A stretch of 64,000 nt of DNA from Pogonophryne albipinna (lineage: Eukaryota > Chordata > Actinopteri > Perciformes > Artedidraconidae): contig CM053256.1 in the NCBI GenBank assembly GCA_028583405.1, forward strand, positions 12,092,954-12,156,953, in the 5' to 3' direction. The stretch's first letter is position 1; every line of letters starts with the position of its first letter. Below the pieces are notes generated by a model that saw only the letters and a list, made by a program, of their open reading frames with translations, had not been told where the DNA came from and ran no database searches. The translations under genes were made by a program, and so were the position numbers. Below are positions 54,401 to 64,000 of the stretch, in pieces.

Positions 54401-56918
54401 GACTCGGTTTGCAATGGCGGAAATTGCGTTGGCGTTCTTCGTTGCAGATTAAGTGGATGCAATAGAAATCCCACAATTATTATATCACTACAAATGAATG
54501 ACTCAAGTGTCTGTTCATTTTGAAACAAATCAATACAAGGGGGGTTGAATCCTACATGTAAAAGACAGAACCACTTCCGTCAGTGGTCTTGACCAGTTTG
54601 CATTCATAAAGAATGCACACATGTGTATATTCGTTAATGTCAGATATGTACTAAGTAAATGCATTTGTTCCTGCTCAAGATTAGATTCAACTTTATTGTT
54701 ATTGCACATATTACAGGTACTGAGACAACGAAATGCAGTTTAGCTTCTAACCAGGAGTGCAACAAGCGAAAAGTAATGTACACAATCTACAAAATAAAAA
54801 TTAATTGAATGATGAGTAAACAGTGAGGGGTATGAATACACTAGATATACACAGCAGCCTGTGAGCAGTATGAACAGTGTGTATGAATATGCTAAGATAT
54901 ATAAAGTATGAAAACGGTAAGCAGTGCAAGTATAGTATAAAATATATGGATATTAATTTCATGATGATAAACATTGTGGAACAATGATGAAAAATGGGAA
55001 TGGATGTGGCGACGTAAAACTGACACAAAACAACAACAAACTTTTGCCGAGCCAATTGGAGAGTTTCATCAGCAGCACGTGGTAAAAACCACCAATGAGC
55101 GCTCAGCTCGAGATACCAGCGAGTCGTTTACCATCAAGCATTTCACTTCCGCAGCCCGTGGAGAGGAACTGCGCCGCCTCGCTCTCAAGGCTGCCGGCGT
55201 CTTTGTCCCGCGAGATTTCAACGTCTCATGTAGTCGAGCTTCCAGAGCAAGTCGGACAAAATGACTAACCATCATGCAACGCACTAGCAAGTCTGCGTTG
55301 GTCTCGCTCATCTCAAACAAGCCTAGTGACTCCTAAATGTCAATGTGACATATGGAGGCATGTTCACAGAGGGTCAACATCTTGGACTGAATGCAGAATT
55401 ATCTTTTAGGGAGATAAACAGAAATGTAATTCACTAAAATATAGAGTTGTAAAAAAATATTTAAACACTTGACGATATTATGCTTTTTGATACGGTATTT
55501 TGTTTTTTGATACAGTGTTGTTTTAAAAACACAGTATTGAGTTTGAGTTAAAAGCTTACACGCAAAGGTTTGTGGCAGAGAGTGGCTCAACAAACAGTGC
55601 AAGTTAGATGTTAAAGGTACGGTTGATAGGTAACCTTTCATAGGGCCCTTTAGTTTATGTTCAGATTATTTTAGCTTTAAGCTCTCCTGTCGCTCCTCTC
55701 ATTCCAAGCACAGGCAAACAGCCTTGGGAGACCCGTTTCTAGTGGTATCATAAGACGGGCCCTTTCCTTGTGCTTGGGTTTCAACAACCACAGTGTCTTA
55801 GATATGACCATAAATGGCAGTGCAGTTCTTATACTATGTCTTAAATAAAAAATAAAAAATATTCTTTAAGGCCCATTAGCTGTCATGGAAGTGTCATGTG
55901 ACATACAGTGAAATACAGTTATGGGACTTGGCCACTGATTTACAGATCATCAAAAAAAGTTCCCAAAGATAGCTCACTATCTGTAAAACCTTGGTTGAAA
56001 TACATGCTTACTTAACACCAAAACGCTGACTAAACACACAGGGGTGCAATTCCTTATCAGTAATTGACTGAGGGAGCACAGTGAAACATATTAAGTACAA
56101 TCACGTTGAGTTACAGAGGTATTAAAAGCACCAGAAGGACTATTTTATATCAAAATCTCTGCTTCCTCCTTGTAATCCTCTTTTAAACTGCAGCACTGTC
56201 AGCAATCTTACTGTGTCATTTCGAAAATCCCCGGCTGTAAAAAAGAAGTCTGAGCCTACCATGAGTGCAGGGAAGAACCAGAAGAAGAGGTTGCTGTTGT
56301 ATTTCTTGTTGACAGTGAGGTACCCTGCATAACTCTTGACGTTGGCACCTGGCAGATCTCCGACCAGGCTCAGTTTCCTGGCTGGAATAAACAAGAAAAT
56401 ATGTCTGCAATATAAGCAACTGATCATCTAATTATATTACTATGATTACTTATACTGCAAACACTGTAGCTACTGTGCATATGGAAATAAAACCTTTGAA
56501 TCTTAGAACACTATAACAATGAGGACTAGCTGTAGTAAACGTATTATGTTGTGTGAGTGCACTCATACCTTCAGCTATGGCTCCCTTCTCCAGATAAGGA
56601 GTGAGGAAGAGAGGAGACCCGGGGTCGACTCCATTCAAGCCGCTGACACGGTGAGACTTTCGGCAGAACAAGGACGAGCAGCCCCGTGAGTGAGCCGAGT
56701 GCAGACAGGCCCACAGTAACAGGACACCCAGAGTTTCCCTCCACAGCCTGCAAAACAACACGAATATCAGACTACAGACCTGGCTACATGTGTGAACTTC
56801 AAACACTGCAAGTCACTCACATTTCAAAACAGTGTGAGTCTGTGTAAACATGGATATATTAGCACAGTAGGCAGAATGAGTGCAAAAACAACTTTTAATT
56901 TATTAAAACTCACCTCAT
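51379..56918 (-). CDS. cpvl: CPVL, probable serine carboxypeptidase (vitellogenic-like), 13 coding exons
   Basis: CPVL is a family S10 serine carboxypeptidase of the secretory/lysosomal route. Coding exons from the start: 56914-56918, 56569-56747, 56260-56381, 53803-53917, 53611-53669, 53446-53525, 53283-53349, 52949-53071, 52553-52684, 52288-52386, 52028-52201, 51570-51752 and 51379-51477 (TGA). Phases all join, giving 478 codons against 476 in human. Signal peptide about 1-22 ([20 protein letters not shown]). WLQGGPGG at 113-120 (oxyanion region). Nucleophile S210 in GESYAG, split by an intron. Asp394 in SGQLD and His454 in [11 protein letters not shown] complete the triad. Sequons at N138, N313, N352 and N410. 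The C-terminus (RFLSTRGWI) is shorter than and different from the mammalian GWDPY type. It is convergent with creb5, and the transposon block follows the stop almost immediately. Confidence 0.95.
51570..51752 (-). CDS. cpvl: cpvl exon 12 (catalytic Asp)
   Basis: Phase 0 at both ends, 61 codons (386-446). [20 protein letters not shown] carries the catalytic Asp394. Confidence 0.94.
52028..52201 (-). CDS. cpvl: cpvl exon 11
   Basis: 58 codons (328-385), from [10 protein letters not shown] to [12 protein letters not shown]; conserved IHVGN and sequon N352. Confidence 0.94.
52288..52386 (-). CDS. cpvl: cpvl exon 10
   Basis: 33 codons (295-327), [10 protein letters not shown] to NYYNYMQCR, with the NATGC motif at N313. 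Confidence 0.94.
52553..52684 (-). CDS. cpvl: cpvl exon 9
   Basis: 44 codons (251-294), [17 protein letters not shown] onward; both ends phase 0. Confidence 0.94.
52949..53071 (-). CDS. cpvl: cpvl exon 8 (catalytic Ser)
   Basis: 41 codons (210-250) starting at the nucleophile S210 ([10 protein letters not shown]). The donor is the weak CTG|GTTCGT. Confidence 0.93.
53283..53349 (-). CDS. cpvl: cpvl exon 7
   Basis: Encodes [22 protein letters not shown], ending just before the catalytic Ser. Confidence 0.94.
53446..53525 (-). CDS. cpvl: cpvl exon 6
   Basis: Encodes [20 protein letters not shown] and on to DLY, leaving in phase 2. Confidence 0.94.
53611..53669 (-). CDS. cpvl: cpvl exon 5
   Basis: Encodes [19 protein letters not shown]; enters in phase 1, leaves in phase 0. 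Confidence 0.93.
53803..53917 (-). CDS. cpvl: cpvl exon 4 (GGPGG oxyanion region)
   Basis: Encodes [18 protein letters not shown] and [11 protein letters not shown] (residues 103-140). Confidence 0.95.
54289..55323. mobile_element. Nonautonomous TIR element in cpvl intron
   Basis: The ends are perfect inverted repeats, GGCTTGTTTGAGATGAGC and its complement, next to TA on each side (54287-54288, 55324-55325). About 1.03 kb with no transposase frame. A repeat fragment (about 54680-54960) is embedded. The superfamily is not certain; a TA duplication would fit Tc1/mariner-like or other two-base-duplicating families. Confidence 0.75.
54680..54960. repeat. Interspersed repeat fragment (TTCAACTTTATTGTTATTGC type)
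   Basis: It contains GACAACGAAATGCAGTTTAGC, a phrase common in dispersed repeats of fish genomes, and resembles the repeat at 14066-14260. It is nested in the intronic TIR element. Confidence 0.5.
56260..56381 (-). CDS. cpvl: cpvl exon 3
   Basis: Encodes [19 protein letters not shown] and [13 protein letters not shown] (to residue 102). Confidence 0.95.
56569..56747 (-). CDS. cpvl: cpvl exon 2 (signal peptide)
   Basis: It completes codon 2 and encodes the hydrophobic signal sequence, then [16 protein letters not shown]. It leaves in phase 1 at GAAG|GTATGA. Confidence 0.93.
56914..56918 (-). CDS. cpvl: cpvl exon 1 (ATG and 2 bases)
   Basis: Only ATGAG is coding before a GTGAGT donor; it joins exon 2 to give MRLW. 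The rest of exon 1 is 5' UTR to about 57000. Confidence 0.85.
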
Positions 56919-57027
56919 GTTGTCTGCCGACTCTACTGCGACAGGAGAAATGTCCCTCTTTAATCAGAGACGTCTTTGAGTTGGTCAGGAGTGCAGAAGT
57001 GTGCACTGTGCAGAGATGTCAAGTTCA

Positions 57028-57077
57028 GTCACGTGATCAGTTCCAAAAAGGTCATATGACATGTTAGGTCACGTGGT
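57028..57077 (-). promoter_or_regulatory. CLEAR-like E-box cluster at the cpvl promoter
   Basis: GTCACGTGAT (57028-57037), the palindrome GTCATATGAC (57051-57060) and GTCACGTGGT (57068-57077) lie 110-160 bases upstream of the cpvl ATG. The first and third match the TFEB/TFE3 CLEAR consensus GTCACGTGAC in nine and eight of ten bases. This would fit coordinated control of a lysosomal enzyme. The same region may drive the divergent plus-strand transcript. Confidence 0.5.
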
Positions 57078-57704
57078 AGTTGTTGTTTTTGCCGGCGTTT
57101 TAGCCCTCTCCTCGGTCTTGCAGGACTCGGAGACTTCCGGCGTCTCAGTTGCTTAAATTGTTTGCTGGGTGCTCAACGTTTTATATTTTTATATTGACAT
57201 TGGTGAGTAAACCTTTTGTTTTTAAACTGCTAAGACACACACATTGGATAACGTCACAAAGCTACATATTTAAGGAGCACATTTAGACTCATAATGTTGC
57301 TTCATATGGGATGTGGTGGACATAATAATGTTGCTTCATGTCTACTGGATGTGGTAGACAATTTAAAAAAGCTACCATGTATAGTAACCTCACTGTTTAG
57401 GCTATTTTTAGTGCTAGAGGTCGTTTCTTTACTGCAGTTGTCAAAGTAGGAAAAGCACAGGTGTTACCAATATATCATTAACGATGCGGTCTGACCCATG
57501 AATGAGACGGTGCACAAAAACAAACTGAAGCAGACGATTCACCTGTTATTAATTTAATCAAGTACACCTGAGCTTTTCCTACTGTATCACAAGCGAAAAA
57601 CGCAATAAGTCAGCATGCACGGTGTTCATCAGAAAAATACTAACTCAAACAGTGATTTTAGTGTGGTAAATCCTGGGATTTTCAAGCTGCATGTATTAAT
57701 ATGA

Positions 57705-57718
57705 CAACTAGGTGGCAG
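57705..57718 (+). promoter_or_regulatory. CTCF-like motif
   Basis: CAACTAGGTGGCAG matches the CTCF consensus CCASYAGRKGGCRS at 13 of 14 positions. Confidence 0.4.
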
Positions 57719-57781
57719 AACGACTCCAAAAAAGCTCACTGTTGTGTTCACAGACACCTCTGTCCTAAAAGGCAGTTCACC

Positions 57782-59514
57782 ATGGGAATGGAGAAGCTAA
57801 TCACATCTGGAAGGAACACTGAGGACCATGATATGACAGCTCATGTGAACAGGTGAGGACATTAGGATTACATCACATCAGTCTGCTGTTGTGTATTAGT
57901 AGTTGATTTCATATTAGCAATTTAGCTGAAAGCATGCTCCTTTTCTCTTTTGGTAACCTATAGTTTATTTACAGTTTACAATGCTCTCCACTAAAACCAC
58001 ACAACCTTAATCTGTTGGCCATTTGACATACATCTGTACTTCAGCAGTGGTAACCCTGTCCCCTCAAACCTCCTTCAGACTATCGCTCCTGATATTCTAC
58101 AGTTTCTCACCCATTTCATCAACACTTATAACTTCTGGTCACTTTCCAACAGTCTCAAAGAGGCAAGAGTAAACCCTCTGCTAAAGAAACCCACTCTCAA
58201 CCCGTCTGATGTTATAAACTACAGGCCTGTCTCTCTCCTCCCGTTCCTGTCTAAAACACTTGAACGCGCTGTCTACAACTCTCCTGTTATCTCCATCAGA
58301 ACGACCTTCTGGATTCACACCAGTCTGGTTTCAAGGCAGGTCACTCAACAGAAACTGCCCTCCTCGCTGTCTCTGAGGAACTGCATACTGCTAAAGCAGC
58401 CTCCCTCTCCTCTGTCATCATCCTTTTGGACCTGTCTGCTGCATTCAACACGGTGAATCATCAGATCCTCCTTCGCACTCTCCAAGAACTTGGAGTTTCA
58501 GGCTCTGCACTTTCCCTCCTCACCTCATACCTCAAAGACCGTACCTACAGGGTAACTTGGAGAGGGTCCAAGTCCGACCCTTGTCAATTAACTACGGGGG
58601 TCCCTCAGGGCTCTGTTCTTGGTCCCCTCCTCTTCTCCCTGTACACAAACTCGCTCGGATCTGTCATTAGCCCGCATGGTTTTTCATACCACTGCTACGC
58701 TGACGACACCCAATTAATTCTATCCTTTCCCCGCTCAGAGACCCAGGTCGTCGCACGCATCTCTGCTTGTCTAGCGGACATCTCTCAGTGGATGTCTGCT
58801 CACCACCTCAAGCTCAACCTTGACAAGACTGAACTGCTTTTCCTTCCGGGAAAAGATTGTCCCACTCTTGACTTAACAATCAACATCGGCCCCTCTGTTG
58901 TTTCCCCGACTCAGACTGCAAGGAATCTGGGTGTGACCCTAGATAACAAACTGTCCTTCACTGCAAACATCGCTGCTACAACCCGCTGCTGCAGATACAC
59001 TCTTTACAACATCGGGAGGATACGTCCCCTCCTGAAGTTCCCATCAGCAAAAACACGTCGGTTTGCTATCCTGGCTCCAAAATGGTGGAATGAGCTCCCC
59101 ATTGAAATCAGGACAGCAGAAAGCTTGCACATCTTCCGGCACAGACTTAAAACCCATCTCTTTCGACTCCACTTCGAGCGATAGAATTACTAACAAACAA
59201 TTGCTAACAAAGCACTTACTAATAAAGGACTGGCTTATCTAAATCCAGTTGAGTAGCACTTTAAATGTTTTGGCTCTATGAAACCTGATGTACTTATATG
59301 ATTCTGTTTTCTTCAAGTTTGTATCTTATTGGACGAATGCACTTATTGTAAGTCGCTTTGGATAAAAGCGTCAGCTAAATGCAATGTAATGGTAATGACA
59401 GAGAAGGGAGTGCTTTTCTTTCACTAATAATTTTGCCACTCCAGGTATCACACCACATCAGTACTTAAGCAATACGGATCCAATCAGCCACCTGTTGGTC
59501 ACCATCAAAATTAA
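57782..59514 (+). CDS. Possible small divergent gene, 46 codons, unrecognised
   Basis: Head-to-head with cpvl. A possible first exon ends at 57202 (GACATTG|GTGAGT). A second, 57754-57852, follows acceptor GTTCACAG and has an ATG in a strong context (CACCATGGG), reading MGMEKLITSGRN to HVN. It then reaches donor AG|GTGAGG. A third acceptor at 59444 (CACTCCAG|) keeps the frame open for 22 more codons to TAA 59512-59514. The long intron is occupied by an L2 LINE. I do not recognise the protein. It may be a real small gene, the N-terminus of a longer gene spliced differently, or a noncoding transcript. Confidence 0.3.
58045..59399 (+). mobile_element. 5'-truncated L2-type LINE with reverse-transcriptase remains
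   Basis: The largest open piece (58426-59184) encodes LDLSAAFNTVNHQILL, GVPQGSVLGPLLFSLYTN and the catalytic YADD box, followed by LNLDKTELLF and a C-terminal WWNELP...FRHRLKTHLF. The upstream part (NYRPVSLLPFLSKTLERAVYN) is in another frame, and the C-terminal connection is shortened, so the copy is dead. The 3' tail carries GTCGCTTTGGATAAAAGCG and ends in TGTAATGGTAATG, the L2 tail type of teleosts. Confidence 0.88.
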
Positions 59515-59694
59515 AATAACAATCATCAACCCACATTGTTCCTCATTACAAGAACATCCAGTTGAAGAAGAAGGTATAGCTGTGGCTGGGACATTGATCA
59601 AATCAAGCAGGCTTCAAAATCTCACACAGGCCTCAAATACAATTATATTTTACTTTAATCTGTCATGGTCCCATAAATTGTAGGCAAACCATCT

Positions 59695-59708
59695 CCACCA
59701 GATGGCGC
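59695..59708 (+). promoter_or_regulatory. CTCF-like motif, perfect core
   Basis: CCACCAGATGGCGC matches CCASYAGRKGGCRS at all 14 positions, in the same orientation as the one at 57705, between cpvl and chn2. Confidence 0.45.
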
Positions 59709-60039
59709 AAAAGACCATTCATGCCATTCATTCTGGTTCTTGGAACATAACATGACATCTGATAAAAATATTCTAAAGGTGTAACAATTGGTTCAGGCAG
59801 TTGGACCCTTGCATGACTCTCCTATAAGAGTTGGTTCTTAAGTCAAACAGTCTGTCTTGGATCCTGCAAACAGAGTAGAAGTCTGTAGTTCTGGGCTTAT
59901 TTTTGGCAGGGCTTGCTTACATCTGGCAACCCTTCTCCAAACTTTCACTTTAAGAAGGCGCGTCTACGCTGCAGTGTAGTGTGTTTATCAGAATCCTTAA
60001 AGTGGCACATGGAAACCATAGATGATTTCTGCATGGCAT

Positions 60040-60384
60040 AGATCTAGACCTACACATTCTGTCTGTCCGATGCGAGGAAATGCTCTGTAGAAACTGATCC
60101 GCGGAGAATATTGCTGTGGCGTGTCTGACTATTTTTATCCGTGGCAGCAGCACCTTCAGTGGATGCGGATTCAGCCAGCCAGCCAGCCGAGGGGAAGGTT
60201 CGGCGGATTCAGACGGACGGATGGTGGGCTCCGGGCGATACGAGACGTGAAATAGTCACCGGGAGAGATCCATGAGAGGTGAAGCACATTGGGACGTGAG
60301 TGAAATGGAGGCACCGCCGGGGACGAGCTGCTGTGAGCGCACCTTGGCCAAACGGGAATAACCGAACCGAGAAACTGGGCTGGG
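60040..60384 (+). promoter_or_regulatory. chn2 promoter/5' UTR, CpG-enriched
   Basis: CpG density rises over about 350 bases directly before the chn2 start codon, with a short CAGC repeat near 60170-60185. This is the likely transcription start region of the beta2-type first exon. Confidence 0.55.
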
Positions 60385-60433
60385 ATGGCAGCATCCAGTA
60401 ACTCAAGCCTCTCAGGTTCATCCGTGTCCTCCG
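60385..60433 (+). CDS. chn2: Beta-chimaerin (CHN2) first coding exon, partial gene
   Basis: CHN2 is a Rac GTPase-activating protein regulated by diacylglycerol (SH2, C1 and RhoGAP domains). The ATG at 60385 gives MAASSNSSLSGSSVSS, the N-terminus of the full-length beta2 isoform. It is followed in phase 1 by donor CCG|GTAAGA, and the split G fits the Asp that follows in the family. The SH2, C1 and GAP exons lie beyond the right edge. Identification rests on a short but distinctive peptide and on the expected neighbour order. Confidence 0.88.
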
Positions 60434-63400
60434 GTAAGAGTTCACACAACCTAACTGCACAATGGGGCTTTCACGTAATATATGATAATAATAATAAAAA
60501 GGAGGATATAACATTCCTTTACGGGAGTTAAATTATTGCTTGTCTGTGTCTTTTGAAATGTATGCATTTTGTACAAACTTTTTTTTTTTTTAATAATCTT
60601 GTATAAAGCTGCTCCTAAAATAGGCGATGATGTGACATTCTATATCTGCATTTTATGCTTGGTAAACAATAAACAAATGCAGCCTATTATTAAAGTAGCT
60701 TCCAGTGACTGCTGTGATTTAGGAAAAACCATCAGTGAAAATCATCCTGACGTTGGGTTTGGATGTAATCATTAGATTGCTAATCATCTACATAACTCCC
60801 TTGTTGACTTTCAATTTATTTGGCTGTAGGATTATCGTTGGCCTATAGGCTACCATTTCCCAAAACGCAGCACCAGGCTAGTACATTTTCTGACATTGTA
60901 CAAAAAAATCCTAATATGCTATGCTCCAGTGAGATATTACAGTTCATACTGCCACAGTGTGCACACAACTCCAATCAAATCCTCATTGCATATAATGAGA
61001 TGTAGCTCAGTGAGTCTCACCTATTGAAAATTTGTAAAAATGTAATTTCAGGGTTGAATTTTCACAGAATGAGAACCGAAAGTGTGTTAGCAGCTGTTTA
61101 AACAAACCTAGAATTAAATAGCTTGTCTCAGTGTGTATCCCATTCTGTGTTGATAAAGCGCATTGCTCATGTTTGCCAGGGTATAAAGTACAAACTCCAC
61201 TATCAGAGCACTGTTTGATGTGGCAGCCCTGCCAACATCCAGGGGTGTGCATGTGGGAGAGACAGTGTGTGTGACTATGGGAGGGAGAGGTTTTTTATGA
61301 CACCAGGCTCAGCATTTTGTTTCATATGCTGTTTCCATCATATATACAGTCTATGGTTTACACCTATACTTTGCATTTTACCAAGAGGAGTCTAGGAAAC
61401 TAGTAAATGTGTGGGGACTTTTTACGCCTATAAAAGAAACAAGATTGAATATTGCACGGCAAAGCTGTAGGATTTATTACAGGGTGAGGACATTGTATAG
61501 TTTAAATAATGTTGGTTTGACGTTTTCCCTCCCGCATCCCAACCCCACCACACAGCAGCGTCACATTTCCCTAAGTACTGCCCAATGGGAGGGACAGACA
61601 GTTGTTTCCAAGCTGATATACCCTGTGGCAACCACATACTTCACCGAGCATTATCTCATGTGTGCATTTCAGAAAGCAATAGATTTACTGTTTGACCACT
61701 GCTGCTTTAAGAGGAAACCCTTTTCTCTCTGTGGCATTGGAGGGTTGTCATTACTTTTGGGCTCTCAATATAATTATCAGAGGTTACAAGCTGCGCTGCT
61801 GCCAGGGATGGAGGGGTTCTCACAAGGGTATTATTATTTTCATACGCAGCTCTTTGGAAGTCAGACACAGCATTTGAATAATCTTGTCTGTGAGGCATTT
61901 GACTCAAAAATGAATCTCGGCTCAATTTCTACTCCATATTAGGGTTTTCTGTTCTGGCTGCAAACCAAGTGCTTTTGGTGAAGTTATTTCAGCTGCTTCT
62001 GATTAAAAGGTCATTTTGTTTGGAGGCTGTTTGGGGCAGAGTGTGACAAATAAAGTTAATTTTAACTTGTGTCAATGATGGCAGCTTTTTGTGCTGAGTA
62101 TTGATTTATGATATTGGCAACTGTAATAATATTATGTGCACAGACATTGATTTATTTCTGCACTTTGTGCTAATTATTGAAATGAAGCAACAATGGTATG
62201 GACACAAACCACATTTTAATGTTTAGTCTGCATTATATGCACACAGTATAAAATACTATACATGAATAATAATGGATATACCCTGAACATTTGAGTCCAG
62301 TTATAATAAGATAACATAAAAACTGGAATGACTGCAGCAGGATTGCATCATGTTTTTTGCAATCTCTTCGTTTGCCTGGAAAAGATATTTAGTGGAAATG
62401 GTTCTAGATCAGGAGATTCTTACACATTCTTGGCACGGGAGGGCATTGAAGCATGTACTGTACCAGCAGCACACCATTTGCCAGACGGCTCCAGGAAATA
62501 CAGCTTTGAAAATAAATTGAAGGGTAGAGCATGAAATGACAACATTGGTCAGGGAGGCAAAGTTACAGCCATGTAAATGGTAAATGGACTGTACTTATAT
62601 AGCGCTGTATCCAGTCTTTAAGACCCCTCAAAGCGCTTTACATACTACATGTCGTTCACCCATTCACACCCATTCATACAGAGCAGTGTATTTTACTCTA
62701 GGACCTAGCATGCACACACCGTTGGCCATGCCATCGGGAGCAACTCAGGGTTAAGTATCTTGCCCAAGGATACATCGACATGTTGACTGCATGGGCTGGG
62801 ATCGAACCCACAACCTTCTGGTTGAAAGACGACCGCACTCCCTCGCAGCCACAGTCGCCCACGTATGTATTACCGAGAGGCTGTCTGCTCGACGCGATCC
62901 TGCACATATGTCTGGCAAAGGCTCACTTCACCTCGAAATCTTTCCACCACATCTAATTATTGTCCTTACCAGTATAAATCACATCGGACTGGATTTGTGT
63001 CATGTATGCTGAATGACTAAAATGATTTGCGTGTTTTACAGCATCAGCAAGGGGAATGTTTGTCCCACAAGTATTTCAATTGTAGTTCAACATATCCCAG
63101 TAGCCAAGCCTGTATTAATTACATGTACAGACTCTGTGGCAGATAACTAAATTGTGCTTTTAAAAGCTCATCTAAACTCTCATCTTATTCTTCTTAATGG
63201 AAAATAACAAACCGTTTTCCCAATGGAGTCCAGCCCAGTTGCACACAAACATGTCTGAGAGAGGCACCCTGTTACCTGTCATCTACTCAGCACTAAGGCA
63301 GTGTTGAAATGTCTGTTTTGGACCAGAGTAATCCGCAGATGGTCTCTCTGCTGCAGCTCTGCTGCATCCCACTGACACCACAGTGTGTGTGTTTGTGCGC

Positions 63401-64000
63401 GCAGGTGCTTTTATGTGAGGGCCTGCATGTATCTGAGTGCTCCACAATGTGTTGTGTCATTTATACATTACATTTTTCTCCTTTTTTAAAGGGTAAATGA
63501 GTTTAATAAAAAAATAGGATAACAATACGTACATGTAACGCTCATTACTTCCAAGACATGAATCGGTGTAGAGTCATCTACATGTTCCAGGTAGCACATT
63601 TATTTTGAGCAAGCCACGTCTGAAAGGCTTGTTTAGTTCTTTTGTAGCAGAGGAAGAAAACACCTTAGAAACTCTGGGTTAAAATGTGTGATTTTGTTAC
63701 AATTCTAACTTCATCATTGCTAAGTCAAGGTCATGATACAAATGACCCATATCTCTCACCAAAAGAGATGGGTATCACAAAGGACGTTGTTATTGCCCGG
63801 CACTCTCATAGCTTGAAATGAAATAAGATTGAGGATCCACCAAAACAAACTCACTCACCTTCAGACCCCAACCCCTGCAGAGATGAGACCATGTAGACCA
63901 TAAACACATTGGACATTGAACTGGAAATCAACATACAGAATAACCTGATCTATCGTTTTCTTGTGAGGAGTGTGTATACTCGGCTGATTTGAAAACAGTC
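60434..64000 (+). other. chn2 first intron (part), no exon seen
   Basis: 3.6 kb of mostly AT-rich sequence. The only recognisable feature is the SINE at 62570-62870. A 177-codon open frame at 61409-61942 has no recognisable motif or splice context and is treated as chance. Confidence 0.65.
62570..62870 (-). mobile_element. tRNA-related SINE
   Basis: On the minus strand it begins with a tRNA-like part (AAGGTTGTGGGTTCGATCCC, B-box type). It continues with a CCTTGGGCAAGATAC phrase and ends AGCGCTATATAAGTACAGTCC followed by ATTTACCATTTAC. This dispersed repeat is common in acanthomorph genomes. It is not a functional tRNA gene. Confidence 0.7.

Larger units (their letters stand above)
53918..56259 (-). 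other. cpvl intron 3, hosts a TIR element
   Basis: 2.3 kb; contains the element at 54289-55323 and otherwise AT-rich sequence without exons. Confidence 0.75.

Noticed and set aside
61409..61942. 177-codon open frame on the plus strand
   Set aside because: It has no recognisable motif, no Kozak context of note and no splice partner, and lies in the chn2 first intron. Length alone is not enough in this composition.
62790..62860. tRNA-like B-box sequence on the minus strand
   Set aside because: It is part of a SINE; there is no complete cloverleaf, so it was not called as a tRNA gene.

Overview
The window is genomic DNA from a ray-finned fish, most likely a percomorph/acanthomorph teleost. The evidence is vertebrate genes with introns and canonical GT-AG splice sites, long dinucleotide microsatellites, and repeats typical of teleosts (L2 LINE tails, hAT and PIF/Harbinger-like elements, a tRNA-related SINE). 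There is no bacterial-style operon, CRISPR array or phage.

Layout. (1) 2284-2398, minus strand: first coding exon of jazf1, whose remaining exons lie beyond the left edge. (2) About 7.8-45.6 kb, plus strand: creb5, an ATF2/CREB5-family bZIP factor. Ten coding exons were joined by hand into an uninterrupted 491-codon frame with zinc finger, TP-TP phospho-motif, His-rich segment, basic region and five-heptad leucine zipper. Its 3' UTR ends at a poly(A) signal at 45551. (3) 46.74-51.37 kb: a nested transposon block. (4) 51379-56918, minus strand: cpvl, a lysosomal/secretory serine carboxypeptidase, 13 coding exons and 478 codons. (5) About 57.1-59.5 kb, plus strand: a possible small divergent transcript broken up by an L2 LINE. 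(6) 60385-60433, plus strand: first coding exon of chn2 (beta-chimaerin); the rest of the gene lies beyond the right edge.

The order and orientation jazf1(-) creb5(+) cpvl(-) chn2(+) matches what I know of human chromosome 7p15, so this is an ancient conserved block. The mammalian gene TRIL, expected between CREB5 and CPVL, is not visible here. The genes do not form one pathway.

The most unusual region is 46741-51375. A composite element with TGGCGCG... inverted ends and a TTA target duplication contains a second TTA-duplicating element. That contains a hAT element (8-bp duplication), which contains another hAT element (8-bp duplication), which contains a LINE fragment. The block sits three bases plus the target site after the cpvl stop codon, so the cpvl 3' UTR is now transposon sequence that includes a long inverted repeat. 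Other points of note: complementary UG and CA microsatellites in creb5 introns flanking four exons, CRE palindromes at the likely creb5 promoter and in every copy of the transposon unit, and CLEAR-like E-boxes upstream of cpvl. All exon calls are by eye from splice signals and reading frame. Regulatory calls are motif-based and less certain.
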